A stretch of DNA of 64,000 bases from Chryseobacterium sp. KACC 21268 (GTDB taxonomy: Bacteria > Bacteroidota > Bacteroidia > Flavobacteriales > Weeksellaceae), in NCBI GenBank assembly GCA_028736075.1, contig CP117875.1:3224001-3288000 (forward strand), written 5' to 3'. The position numbers were made by a program, and so were the translations under genes. Numbering within the stretch: position 1 is the first letter of the stretch; every line of letters starts with the position of its first letter. Under the pieces are notes generated by a model, which saw nothing but the letters and a program-made list of their open reading frames with translations, was not told where the DNA came from and did not search any database. Below are positions 16,263 to 24,508 of this stretch, piece after piece.

Positions 16263-19200
16263 TTAAGGTTCTATCTGTGTTCTTTCATCTCCTTTCATAT
16301 GAAGATCGTTGTGCAGTTTTTTGTATTTAAACCAAGCTACAGCCGATAATAGAAGCATATAACCAATTCCTAAGTAAACCCAAAGCGGAAGTGGAATCGG
16401 ATCTCCTTTCGCGTAGGAATGCAATCCAGAAAGATAATAATTCACGCCAAAATAGGTCATTACCATCGAGCAGAATGCGAACATTGTAACGACGTGGAAA
16501 GTGTATCTGCCTCTCAGTCCCGGAACTAATCTCATATGGATCACAAAAGCATAAATCATAATGGAAATGAAAGCCCAGGTTTCCTTCGGATCCCAGCTCC
16601 AGTAACGTCCCCAAGATTCATTAGCCCAGATTCCTCCTAAGAAGTTTCCAATCGTTAATGCTAATAATCCGATATTAAGAGACATTTCGCTTACAATCGC
16701 CAATTCTTTCAGCGTCGTATCATTATGTCTTTTGAAAGTATCTTTGTTGGCGATGATATAGAAGATTAAAGAAATCATAGCAATCAGCATCGACAATGAG
16801 AAGAATCCATAGCTGGATGTGATGATCGCTACGTGAACCACTAGCCAATATGATTTCAGGACAGGAACCAATGGTGTGATTTGCGGATCCAAAGCAGAAC
16901 CACCGTGCGCAAATCCCATCATAATTACTGCAACCAAAAATCCCGCTGCAGGAATCAAAGTATTTGAGTTTCTGTACAAAGCATAGCCTGCCGTGATCCC
17001 AACCCAAGAGATGAAGATGATGGCTTCGTAACCATTACTCCAAGGTGCGTGCCCAGAGATGTACCATCTAGCTACCAATCCAAAGAAGTGGAAAATATAT
17101 CCAATTGCACCAATGTAAATAAGCGCTTTAATGGTTTTATTAAGGATCTTGTTAGGTTTAAACAATTCCACAAAACCTAAAATCAAAAGCAAACCGCCAA
17201 TAAGCGTGTAGAAAATCAACAATTTGAAGTTGATATCCAGTTTATTTATTAAAATCTCGAGTTTCACTTTGGTTTCAGACGGTACTACATTTTTTCCCCA
17301 CTTCTGCTGATACGCTACTACTTTTTCAAGTTCTGCATCAGCCTTTGCCCAGCTCCCGCCTTGTGTTGCCATAAGTACGCTAGATAAATATGGACCAAGA
17401 ACTGCCTGTGCATTTTCATCTGGTTCAAAAGTAGGTGTCATCACAGAGTTCCAGGTGTGGTTGGAATCGTTTTTAACAGGAATTGTGCGGAAATATTGGT
17501 AAGACATAATGCCATTAAGCACCTGAACTTTGTCGTTTAGTTTAATGACAGCTTCGTCATATCTTGTTCTTTCAGACGCTTTTTTTCTGAACGCATCATT
17601 GTAGTCATCCTCCAAAACAAAACGTAGATTTCCGTTTTTGTCTGCAGGGAATAATTTGATCAAACTTGTGAAGCCTTCTTCCGTCGCTTTGGTTTTGGCT
17701 CTTAGATCCTTTCCTACTTTTCCTGCGGTTTCAATCTTAATGATATTCACCTGTGCCCAGAACATTGGATCGATAGTCGCCGCTAAAAACCATTGATTGG
17801 CATCCAGATCCTGGAAAGTAGAACGTAACGTTAATTTATGTAAAATATCAAGAGCCTGCGTATTAGCCGGAACAATACGACCTTCATAATTTTGAACTAA
17901 TAGAGAACCAAATTTATCTGCATGTTCTTTACTGATCTCGATATTCTTGACCATTGCATCTGCGTCAATCACTGCAGGATTTTTATTTGGAGAAGTTGCT
18001 TGTGCCTCTGTGTGAGAATGCCCTTCGTGACTTCCATCCTTTCCGTGCATATCGATTTCCTGAGCATTAAGTCCGAAACTTAATAATAGCAAAACAACAA
18101 CCTTCGCTTTTTTCTTGCTAATGGTTTTCAGCATTTGATTTAGACTCCAGAATCTGGAACCTTTCCAGAACATCGTCACAAACATCCCGATAAATAAGAA
18201 GGCATAACCTGTGTAACTGATCAAAGTTCCCCAGAAATCGTGGTTTACAGAAAGTACGGTTCCTTTTCTATCTGGGTCGAAACTAGCTTGGAAGAATCTG
18301 TAACCTTTATAATTAAGAACGTGATTCATATAAATATTATAAGGCGTTTCTTTACCATCGTCCACTATTTTCACGTGAGATTCATAAGCAGACGGTGAAG
18401 AACTTCCCGGGTAAGTTTCCATAACGAATTTTTCTAATTTCAAGGCGAAAGGCTGTGTGAAATAAACTTTTGGTCCAAATCCCAACATAATATCCAGTCC
18501 ATCAACTTTGATCTGTTTGTAATTATTTGGATTTCCTTTCTCCACAACTAGATCAACCAATTGTTTTGTTTTTGGTCCTGAGACTTCCACTCTCAAGAGA
18601 TCCGGAACGTCTTTATCTTTTTGTTTGTCACCTTCGTAATTCACCAGTTTCCCTTTTTTCGTTCCTTCCGGAATTACCAATTTCAATTGATCGATGGTGT
18701 ATAGACTTCTTAAAACCAAAGGCTGGAATTCATCCTTTTTAGTTGTCCCCGTTGCTTGAGTTGCCATTGTCATAAATGCAGCATCAGTCGGTGTCTTGAT
18801 GTAAAGTTGTCCATCCTTCTTTTGGAATTCAACCGCGCCATCAATTGCTGTTCTGTTGTAGCTTACCAAAGTTCCATTGATATTTTGGACATCGCCTTCA
18901 CCCAAATAGATATTTTGACGCCCACCCATATCGCTGGTAGAAACCAAATGCAAATATTCTTTACCAGCTCCAGTAACCAGACTATCTTTCTTTCTTTGAA
19001 TATAATCCACAGCTTTCACAACGATCTTTTCTTTTCCTAAGAAATCATAGGTCGCCTGAAAATCGTGGTGAAGTGGTGACATCAAGTAAGGAACATCGTG
19101 GTAATTTTGCTGCTCGCCTTTTTCCTCAATTTTAATTTTGAAGAAATGTTTGTCTGTGATGATCTCATTATTTGTTTCGCCCTCACGGATGTGCATTGTC

Positions 19201-19505
19201 CCTTCAAAACTGATGTAACGTGTAATTGCACCGCCGATGAATATTAAAATGAAAGCCAGGTGAAAAACCAATATCGGCCACTTCTCTCTTCGGAAAAGTC
19301 TGTATCTGCCAATGTTTCCAATGAAGTTCAATATTAATAAAAACATAACGGCTTCAAACCATTTGGCTTCGTAGATCAATGCTTTGGCAGTTGGTGTTCC
19401 GTAATCGTTTTCAATGAAAGTGGCAACAGCCATAGAAATTGCGAAAACCAGCAAGAGAAGCGCCATCGTCCGCGTAGAAATAAGAATATCCTGAATCTTT
19501 TTCAT
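16263..19505 (-). CDS. ccsA: Cytochrome c biogenesis protein, ResB-CcsA fusion
   Basis: 1080 residues. The N-terminal third is ResB-like: helices near 12-30, 47-62 and 80-95, a large periplasmic region, and another helix near 425-445. The C-terminal third is CcsA with many helices and the heme-binding WWD motif NESWGRYWSWDPKETWAF, plus conserved His residues. It exports heme and ligates it to apocytochrome c at the outer face of the inner membrane (system II). Between the two halves is a hydrophobic segment followed by a His-rich stretch, HGKDGSHEGHSH. Fused CcsBA is common in Bacteroidota and epsilonproteobacteria. Its terminator is shared at 16211. Confidence 0.93.
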   Translation of the reverse strand: MKKIQDILISTRTMALLLLVFAISMAVATFIENDYGTPTAKALIYEAKWFEAVMFLLILNFIGNIGRYRLFRREKWPILVFHLAFILIFIGGAITRYISFEGTMHIREGETNNEIITDKHFFKIKIEEKGEQQNYHDVPYLMSPLHHDFQATYDFLGKEKIVVKAVDYIQRKKDSLVTGAGKEYLHLVSTSDMGGRQNIYLGEGDVQNINGTLVSYNRTAIDGAVEFQKKDGQLYIKTPTDAAFMTMATQATGTTKKDEFQPLVLRSLYTIDQLKLVIPEGTKKGKLVNYEGDKQKDKDVPDLLRVEVSGPKTKQLVDLVVEKGNPNNYKQIKVDGLDIMLGFGPKVYFTQPFALKLEKFVMETYPGSSSPSAYESHVKIVDDGKETPYNIYMNHVLNYKGYRFFQASFDPDRKGTVLSVNHDFWGTLISYTGYAFLFIGMFVTMFWKGSRFWSLNQMLKTISKKKAKVVVLLLLSFGLNAQEIDMHGKDGSHEGHSHTEAQATSPNKNPAVIDADAMVKNIEISKEHADKFGSLLVQNYEGRIVPANTQALDILHKLTLRSTFQDLDANQWFLAATIDPMFWAQVNIIKIETAGKVGKDLRAKTKATEEGFTSLIKLFPADKNGNLRFVLEDDYNDAFRKKASERTRYDEAVIKLNDKVQVLNGIMSYQYFRTIPVKNDSNHTWNSVMTPTFEPDENAQAVLGPYLSSVLMATQGGSWAKADAELEKVVAYQQKWGKNVVPSETKVKLEILINKLDINFKLLIFYTLIGGLLLILGFVELFKPNKILNKTIKALIYIGAIGYIFHFFGLVARWYISGHAPWSNGYEAIIFISWVGITAGYALYRNSNTLIPAAGFLVAVIMMGFAHGGSALDPQITPLVPVLKSYWLVVHVAIITSSYGFFSLSMLIAMISLIFYIIANKDTFKRHNDTTLKELAIVSEMSLNIGLLALTIGNFLGGIWANESWGRYWSWDPKETWAFISIMIYAFVIHMRLVPGLRGRYTFHVVTMFAFCSMVMTYFGVNYYLSGLHSYAKGDPIPLPLWVYLGIGYMLLLSAVAWFKYKKLHNDLHMKGDERTQIEP

Positions 19506-19801
19506 AGTTAGATATCTATTGTTTTTTGTTTGTCAGATGTCGTCGCCAAATGCTTATTAACATTTATTATAAGCTTACTTTCCGGCGGTTTCATTCTGAA
19601 ATTTATAGTTTACAAAAATAAGGATGATAAACCACAACGGCATCAAAAAAAACTGTTTTTTGTCACTTTAAAAGGGATTGCGCTTATTTTGAAACATTCT
19701 TAATAAGCGGTTTTATGTTGAAAATTAGAATGCTAAAATTTTTATCATTTTAAATAATTTAAAAATGTCCCTCAACAATTTATATGACTCATAAAAAACA
19801 T
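19506..19801. other. Divergent intergenic region, CcsBA/FtsK
   Basis: About 300 non-coding bases between divergent starts. An 8-bp inverted repeat (CGCTTATT at 19681-19688, AATAAGCG at 19702-19709) is the only structure I see; it could be an operator or a weak hairpin. No RNA gene recognised. Confidence 0.4.
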
Positions 19802-19809
19802 TAAATTTG
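19802..19809 (+). promoter_or_regulatory. -7 promoter box of ftsK
   Basis: TAAATTTG, an exact TAnnTTTG, 21 bases before the ATG at 19831. It overlaps the alternative TTG start at 19807 and so supports the downstream ATG. Confidence 0.5.
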
Positions 19810-19830
19810 CAACTATTGTCGATTTTTAAA

Positions 19831-22329
19831 ATGAGTATAGAACAAAAAAACACAACTGCTGCGAGCAAAATCATCTCCAAACCAAGGATCATTTCTGGTA
19901 TTACTTTCATTGTATTATCCATTGTTTTGACGCTTTCTTTCGTTTCTTATCTGATGAATTGGAAAGCAGATCAAAGTCAGGCAGGAACAATGGCGGATAA
20001 AACCGTAGTTTCTTCTAATCTGTTTGGGAAAATTGGTGATTGGTTGGGCAATCTTTTCATCTTCGAAAGTATCGGTGTTGCAGCATTTGTTGTGGCATTT
20101 TTATTTTTGGTCTTCGGAACATTGATTTTTAAGAAAACGTATTTCAAACCTTGGAAAACCATTTCGCACAGTCTATTTTTCATTTGCTGGACACCCATTT
20201 TCTTCGGTGCAGTTACTGGCGGTGAAGGTGTTCTGGGAGGTGTCTATGGTTATCAAATTATGGATTATCTGAAATCTTACATCGGTTCTGTCGGACTTTG
20301 GATGGTACTTTTTGTAAGTTTCGCTTTATATTTTGTTTTGGAATTCAATCTAAGACCAAGCTCTATTAAAAATAAACTGAATGACATCAATGATAACACA
20401 TTCGGCAAGCTGAAAGGTCTGATGCCAGATTCCAATGAAGATTTTGAAGCGGATGAAGAATTGGATAGAGAAATTGTTCCAGAAAAATTAACTGTTAACG
20501 AAGTTTCAGGCAAGACCGACAATGATTTTAGCAACATCAAAGTGACCCAGGATTTTGAGCCGATAAAAACGCCTAATAAAACAACGTTTGTTGAAGATCT
20601 TAAAGAAATTCAGCATGAACAGATTGTCTTATCCACTGAAACTCCAATTCAAAAACCAATCGTTGACCAACCAATTGTTATAGAGAAACCTTTAGTAGAG
20701 ACGCCAGTTGTAAAAGCTAATGACGACATCACGCTTAATATCGAAGTAAAGAAAGAGGAAGTCTTTGTACCAACAGCGGAACAGCAAAAATCTGACGACC
20801 TTGTCAGCAAACACGGCTTGTACGACCACAAATTGGATTTGGCCAAGTTCCAGATGCCTTCTGTTGAATTATTAAAAGATTACGGCAATGAGGAAATCAC
20901 AATCAACCACGACGAATTAGAAGAAAATAAAAACAGGATTGTTGGCTTGCTAAAAACTTTCAACGTTGGAATTTCTGAGATCAAAGCGACGATCGGACCA
21001 ACAGTTACACTCTACGAAATAGTACCAGAAGCGGGAATCCGAGTTTCAGCGATCAAAAAATTGCAGGATGATATTGCTCTGAATCTTTCCGCACTTGGAA
21101 TCCGTATCATCGCACCAATGCCAGGAAAAGGAACGATAGGAATTGAGGTTCCACGAAAAAATCCGACAATGGTTTCTATGCGTTCCGTTGTTGCATCGCC
21201 GAAATTCCAAACTGCGGATATGGATCTTCCAATTGTTTTTGGAAAGACGATTTCCAACGAGGTTTTCGTGGCGGATCTTGCAAAAATGCCTCACTTATTG
21301 ATGGCTGGAGCAACCGGACAAGGAAAATCGGTTGGGATCAATGCGATCTTGACTTCTTTAATATATAAGAAACACCCGAGCGAACTGAAATTCGTAATGG
21401 TAGATCCGAAGAAAGTGGAGCTTTCTCTATATTCGAAGATCGAAAGACATTACTTGGCAAAATTGCCTGACACAGAAGACGCGATCATTACAGACAATGC
21501 AAAAGTGATCAACACTTTAAATTCACTTTGTATCGAAATGGATCAGCGATATGACCTTTTGAAAAATGCATTCTGTAAAAACATTAAGGAATACAACGCC
21601 AAATTCGCTCAAAGAAAACTGAATCCCGAAAACGGACACCGATATTTGCCTTACATCGTTTTGGTTGTCGATGAGTTCGCCGATCTGATCATGACTGCAG
21701 GAAAAGAAGTTGAACACCCGATTGCACGTCTAGCGCAGTTGGCCAGAGCGATTGGAATCCACTTGATCGTTGCGACACAAAGACCTTCCGTAAACGTCAT
21801 CACAGGTATGATCAAAGCGAATTTCCCTGCGAGGATTGCCTTCCGTGTAATTTCGGGAGTCGATTCTAAGACCATCTTGGATTCGCCTGGAGCAGAGCAA
21901 TTGGTTGGACGTGGTGATATGCTTTACTTCAACGGAAATGATTTGACGCGTTTGCAATGTGCGTTTGTAGATACGCCGGAAGTAGAAAGAATTGCGGAAT
22001 TTGTGGGTGAACAAAAAGGTTATCCAGACGCTTATCTTCTTCCAGAATATTCCAGCGACGAAGGCAGTTCAACCGTTGGTGCCTTCGACCCGAACGAGAA
22101 AGATCAGCTTTTTGAAGACGCGGCAAGAATCGTCATTTCGACACAACAAGGTTCAACATCAATGCTTCAAAGACAGCTTAAACTAGGATACAACAGGGCC
22201 GGAAGAATTATGGATCAGCTGGAAGCAGCAGGCGTAGTTGGCGGTTTCAACGGTGCGAAGGCGAGAGAGGTTTTGATCTCCGACCTTGGTTCTTTGGAAC
22301 GCTTGTTTGATGAGTTGAAAGGGAGATAA
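19831..22329 (+). CDS. ftsK: DNA translocase FtsK/SpoIIIE
   Basis: 832 residues starting MSIEQKNTTAAS. The N-terminus has about four membrane helices (first at about 25-45), a variable linker rich in P, V and E (about 190-310), then the motor: Walker A GATGQGKSVG, Walker B IVLVVDEFADLIMT, and ATQRPSVNVITGMIK. The C-terminal gamma winged-helix (STSMLQRQLKLGYNRAGRIM) recognises KOPS-type DNA polarity sequences. It pumps chromosome ends through the division septum and activates XerCD at dif. Length and domains are normal for Bacteroidota. Ends in a terminator at 22352. Confidence 0.95.
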   Translation: MSIEQKNTTAASKIISKPRIISGITFIVLSIVLTLSFVSYLMNWKADQSQAGTMADKTVVSSNLFGKIGDWLGNLFIFESIGVAAFVVAFLFLVFGTLIFKKTYFKPWKTISHSLFFICWTPIFFGAVTGGEGVLGGVYGYQIMDYLKSYIGSVGLWMVLFVSFALYFVLEFNLRPSSIKNKLNDINDNTFGKLKGLMPDSNEDFEADEELDREIVPEKLTVNEVSGKTDNDFSNIKVTQDFEPIKTPNKTTFVEDLKEIQHEQIVLSTETPIQKPIVDQPIVIEKPLVETPVVKANDDITLNIEVKKEEVFVPTAEQQKSDDLVSKHGLYDHKLDLAKFQMPSVELLKDYGNEEITINHDELEENKNRIVGLLKTFNVGISEIKATIGPTVTLYEIVPEAGIRVSAIKKLQDDIALNLSALGIRIIAPMPGKGTIGIEVPRKNPTMVSMRSVVASPKFQTADMDLPIVFGKTISNEVFVADLAKMPHLLMAGATGQGKSVGINAILTSLIYKKHPSELKFVMVDPKKVELSLYSKIERHYLAKLPDTEDAIITDNAKVINTLNSLCIEMDQRYDLLKNAFCKNIKEYNAKFAQRKLNPENGHRYLPYIVLVVDEFADLIMTAGKEVEHPIARLAQLARAIGIHLIVATQRPSVNVITGMIKANFPARIAFRVISGVDSKTILDSPGAEQLVGRGDMLYFNGNDLTRLQCAFVDTPEVERIAEFVGEQKGYPDAYLLPEYSSDEGSSTVGAFDPNEKDQLFEDAARIVISTQQGSTSMLQRQLKLGYNRAGRIMDQLEAAGVVGGFNGAKAREVLISDLGSLERLFDELKGR

Positions 22330-22350
22330 ATTAGACTATACTTTAATAAA

Positions 22351-22379
22351 GCCTTAACACAATTAGTTAAGGTTTTTTT
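22351..22379 (+). terminator. Intrinsic terminator of ftsK
   Basis: 7-bp stem CCTTAAC/GTTAAGG (22352-22358, 22366-22372) with a 7-base loop and seven T. Confidence 0.75.
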
Positions 22380-22405
22380 ATAATTTTATTCAAAAATTTA
22401 AACCG

Positions 22406-22711
22406 ATGAAAAAAGTAATTTTAATATTAGCCACACTAACTTTTGGATTGGCATTCTCACAAAAATTAAGAGAAACAAAACCAAGCGAAAAACGCGAGAA
22501 TAAGATTCCAGCAAATCCTTATCATAAAGCGGATTCTACAAAAACCAATGAAATCAAAAGAGGGAACAACGGTGCTGCATTTTACAAAAATGTAGACTCT
22601 GCAAAGGCCTCTCAATACAGGATGCTGAACAAAAAACCAAACCAGCAATACTCCGAATTACCTCAAAATAAAGATTCGACCGACGTCAATAAAAAAGAAA
22701 AGAACAAATAA
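22406..22711 (+). CDS. Small secreted protein, unknown function
   Basis: 101 residues. Signal peptide MKKVILILATLTFGLAFSQ, then a mature part rich in K, N, E, S and Q, probably disordered, with two related segments (PYHKADSTKTNEI and FYKNVDSAKASQY). It has no cysteine or membrane anchor. The stop codon abuts the ATG of the HD hydrolase gene, so the two are cotranscribed. Family not recognised. Confidence 0.75.
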   Translation: MKKVILILATLTFGLAFSQKLRETKPSEKRENKIPANPYHKADSTKTNEIKRGNNGAAFYKNVDSAKASQYRMLNKKPNQQYSELPQNKDSTDVNKKEKNK

Positions 22712-23158
22712 ATGTCCACACACGAACTCCTCTACAAAGCCATAAAAATCGCTACCAAAGCGCATAAAAAACAAACCGACAAATACGATGCGCCTTACTT
22801 AGGTCACGTTTTCCGCGTGATGAATGCGGGAAAGACCATCGACGAAAAGATCGTTGGCATCCTGCACGATGTTGTGGAAGACAACCCAGAATTCCCACTA
22901 GAATTTCTCCGAGAAAAAGGTTTTCCGGAACACATTCTAGAAGCTGTGGAATGTCTAACGAAACGGGAAGAGGAACATTTGGATTATGACGCGTTCGTGG
23001 CAAGGATAGAGAAAAGTCCGTTGGCAATCGCTGTAAAACTGAATGACCTGCGCGACAATATGGACCTCACCAGATGTACAACATTGCTCGAAGAAAAAGA
23101 TTTGAAACGCTTCAACAAATATCTGAAAGCCTATCTTTATCTGATTGAAAAATATTAG
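22712..23158 (+). CDS. MESH1/SpoT-like HD hydrolase
   Basis: 148 residues forming a single HD domain without synthetase or ACT domains. Conserved metal and phosphate residues are visible: YLGHVFRVM, ILHDVVEDNPEF (HD and ED motifs), and AIAVKLNDLRDNMDLTR, corresponding to VKLADRxxN of the ppGpp hydrolases. It probably hydrolyses (p)ppGpp or a related pyrophosphate nucleotide in the cytoplasm, as small alarmone hydrolases do, but a different phosphomonoester cannot be excluded. Directly downstream of, and linked to, a small secreted protein. Confidence 0.82.
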   Translation: MSTHELLYKAIKIATKAHKKQTDKYDAPYLGHVFRVMNAGKTIDEKIVGILHDVVEDNPEFPLEFLREKGFPEHILEAVECLTKREEEHLDYDAFVARIEKSPLAIAVKLNDLRDNMDLTRCTTLLEEKDLKRFNKYLKAYLYLIEKY

Positions 23159-23167
23159 AATAATTCA

Positions 23168-23214
23168 TTCTGAAATTTTCTTTCCCTAATCCTAAAGGGA
23201 GGAAAATTTCAGAA
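23168..23214. repeat. Imperfect 20-bp inverted repeat between convergent genes
   Basis: Left arm 23168-23187 (TTCTGAAATTTTCTTTCCCT), right arm 23196-23214, complementary apart from one bulge and a mismatch, with an eight-base loop. It lies between convergent genes and may act as a terminator, although there is no clear T-run; it also resembles intergenic repeat elements. Confidence 0.65.
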
Positions 23215-23247
23215 AAATTGCACCCTTTAGTGTTGGGGAAACAATTT

Positions 23248-23955
23248 TTAATCCACCATCGGGATCACAATATCCTTCTCGTCATCCGTCCCATCAATCG
23301 TAAAGTTGAGCGCGAAATAGAGGAAGTGAAAATTATCATTTCCTTTCAAAGCAAATTCCCGCTGGAACATATAACCTGAAGTCACAGACAAACTGTGGTT
23401 GAACTGATAACCAAAACCTGCGAAAGTCCGGTTACGCTTGAAGTTTGGGTCCACAGGTCCAAGGAAGATTTCCTCAAAAGCATTCACGAAGAAAGTTTCT
23501 TCCTGCACCTTATCTTTATTGATCGGCAAAGTAGCGCTCAGTCGGTATCGGAAACGGTTTGCCTTGGTATGTTCGCCCGTTTGGCTGGCGTAGAAATAGC
23601 GCTGCTCTGCCCTACCCCTGTGATCCAGCTTCAACTTTCCAAGCCGCTGCGTAAAAGTATATTGCAACCACATCCGGAATTCCTCCTGAGAGATTTTCAT
23701 CTTTTCGTAAGTTCCGTACCGCCCGGCGCCTACAAAAACCTGATTGTTTTTCGTGATGTTGTAGCCAATTCCGCCCTTCGTCTCATAATAGTCGATCACG
23801 GTGTAATCCCGTCTGGCTCTCGTCTGCAGCTCTACATAGGCCATCCATTTCGGGCTCGCTTTGTACGTAAAAGACATCATATTGAACCCCGACAAATGAT
23901 CTTGTCCAAACACCAAACTTCCTACGAAAAGAAATAAAAAACTGAGCTTTTTCAC
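23248..23955 (-). CDS. DUF2490 family outer-membrane protein
   Basis: About 235 residues from a GTG start (cac at 23953-23955), giving a good signal peptide MKKLSFLFLFVGSLVFGQ; an in-frame TTG farther upstream (23979) would add eight residues before it. The remainder is made of amphipathic beta strands with aromatic girdles (KWMAYVELQTRARRDYTVID, GYQFNHSLSVTSGYMFQREF), ending in FHFLYFALNFTIDG. This is the DUF2490 pattern, a small predicted outer-membrane beta-barrel of unknown role common in Bacteroidota. Upstream lies the repeat-rich gap. Confidence 0.8.
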   Translation of the reverse strand: MKKLSFLFLFVGSLVFGQDHLSGFNMMSFTYKASPKWMAYVELQTRARRDYTVIDYYETKGGIGYNITKNNQVFVGAGRYGTYEKMKISQEEFRMWLQYTFTQRLGKLKLDHRGRAEQRYFYASQTGEHTKANRFRYRLSATLPINKDKVQEETFFVNAFEEIFLGPVDPNFKRNRTFAGFGYQFNHSLSVTSGYMFQREFALKGNDNFHFLYFALNFTIDGTDDEKDIVIPMVD

Positions 23956-23995
23956 GGCACAAATATAATCAAATCCCAAATTGAAATGCTAATTA

Positions 23996-24190
23996 TTTGG
24001 GCGTATCCCTTTGTTTTTGCTCAGACGTTTCTCCATTTTTATAGAGCGCTCTCAGTTCAGCAAAAAACAAGCGGGTCGGGCTGTCCACTATTATCTTTTT
24101 GTCTAGAACGTTTCCCATCCAAATTAATATTTAGCCCAAGACAAAAAGGATAACCGCTTCCATCCCTTACGCAGCTTGGGTTATCAGCAA
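23996..24190. repeat. Probable intergenic repeat element with inverted arms
   Basis: GC-richer block inside an AT-rich gap, from GGGCGTATCCCTTTG to CATCCCTTACGCAGC. It holds a 14-15-bp inverted repeat, TTATCTTTTTGTCT at 24091-24104 and its complement at 24139-24153. The GCGGGTCGGGCTGTCCACT and CCGCTTCCATCCCTTACGC blocks look like dispersed elements I associate with Chryseobacterium intergenic DNA (memory, not verified). No second copy is seen in the window. Confidence 0.45.
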
Positions 24191-24252
24191 GACCTGAGTC
24201 CATCAATTAAAATTTATTCTAGAATTATATCTAAGTGTAATCCATTCCAACC

Positions 24253-24400
24253 AACTTGTTTAAACAAAATACAAGTTGTGGTTTTCTCTACGCAATCTGT
24301 TTAAACTAAATATAAGTTGTGTTTTTCTCTAAACAACTTGTTTAAACCAAATACAAGTTGTGGTTTTCTATAAACAATCTGTTTTAATATAATTCAAATC
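24253..24400. repeat. Tandem array, 41-bp unit, 3.6 copies
   Basis: Units start at 24253, 24294, 24335 and 24376 (last one partial), exact 41-bp period. Units 1 and 3 (AACTTG...CAAGTTGTGG) are almost the same; units 2 and 4 are a variant (AATCTG...). The odd units carry the palindrome CAACTTGT/ACAAGTTG, so each can form a hairpin, and TTGTTTAAACAA in unit 1 is itself palindromic. It lies upstream of the DUF2490 gene and downstream of pdhC. Confidence 0.9.
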
Positions 24401-24452
24401 ATTAAACAAAATTACAGTCTAATACCAATTCCTAAAAATTCAAATTCAGAAA

Positions 24453-24484
24453 TAAAAAAAACCCTTCAACAGAATTGAAAGGTT
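24453..24484 (-). terminator. Intrinsic terminator of the pdhA-pdhC operon
   Basis: 10-bp stem (24460-24469 with 24475-24484, one G-U on the minus strand), five-base loop and a minus-strand run of seven T, 25 bases after the stop of pdhC. Confidence 0.75.
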
Positions 24485-24508
24485 TTATAAAATATTTCGA
24501 ACAAGTTT

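Noticed and set aside
24253-24400. CRISPR-like array
   Set aside because: The whole 41-bp unit is repeated without unique spacers, only 3.6 units, and no cas genes are present.
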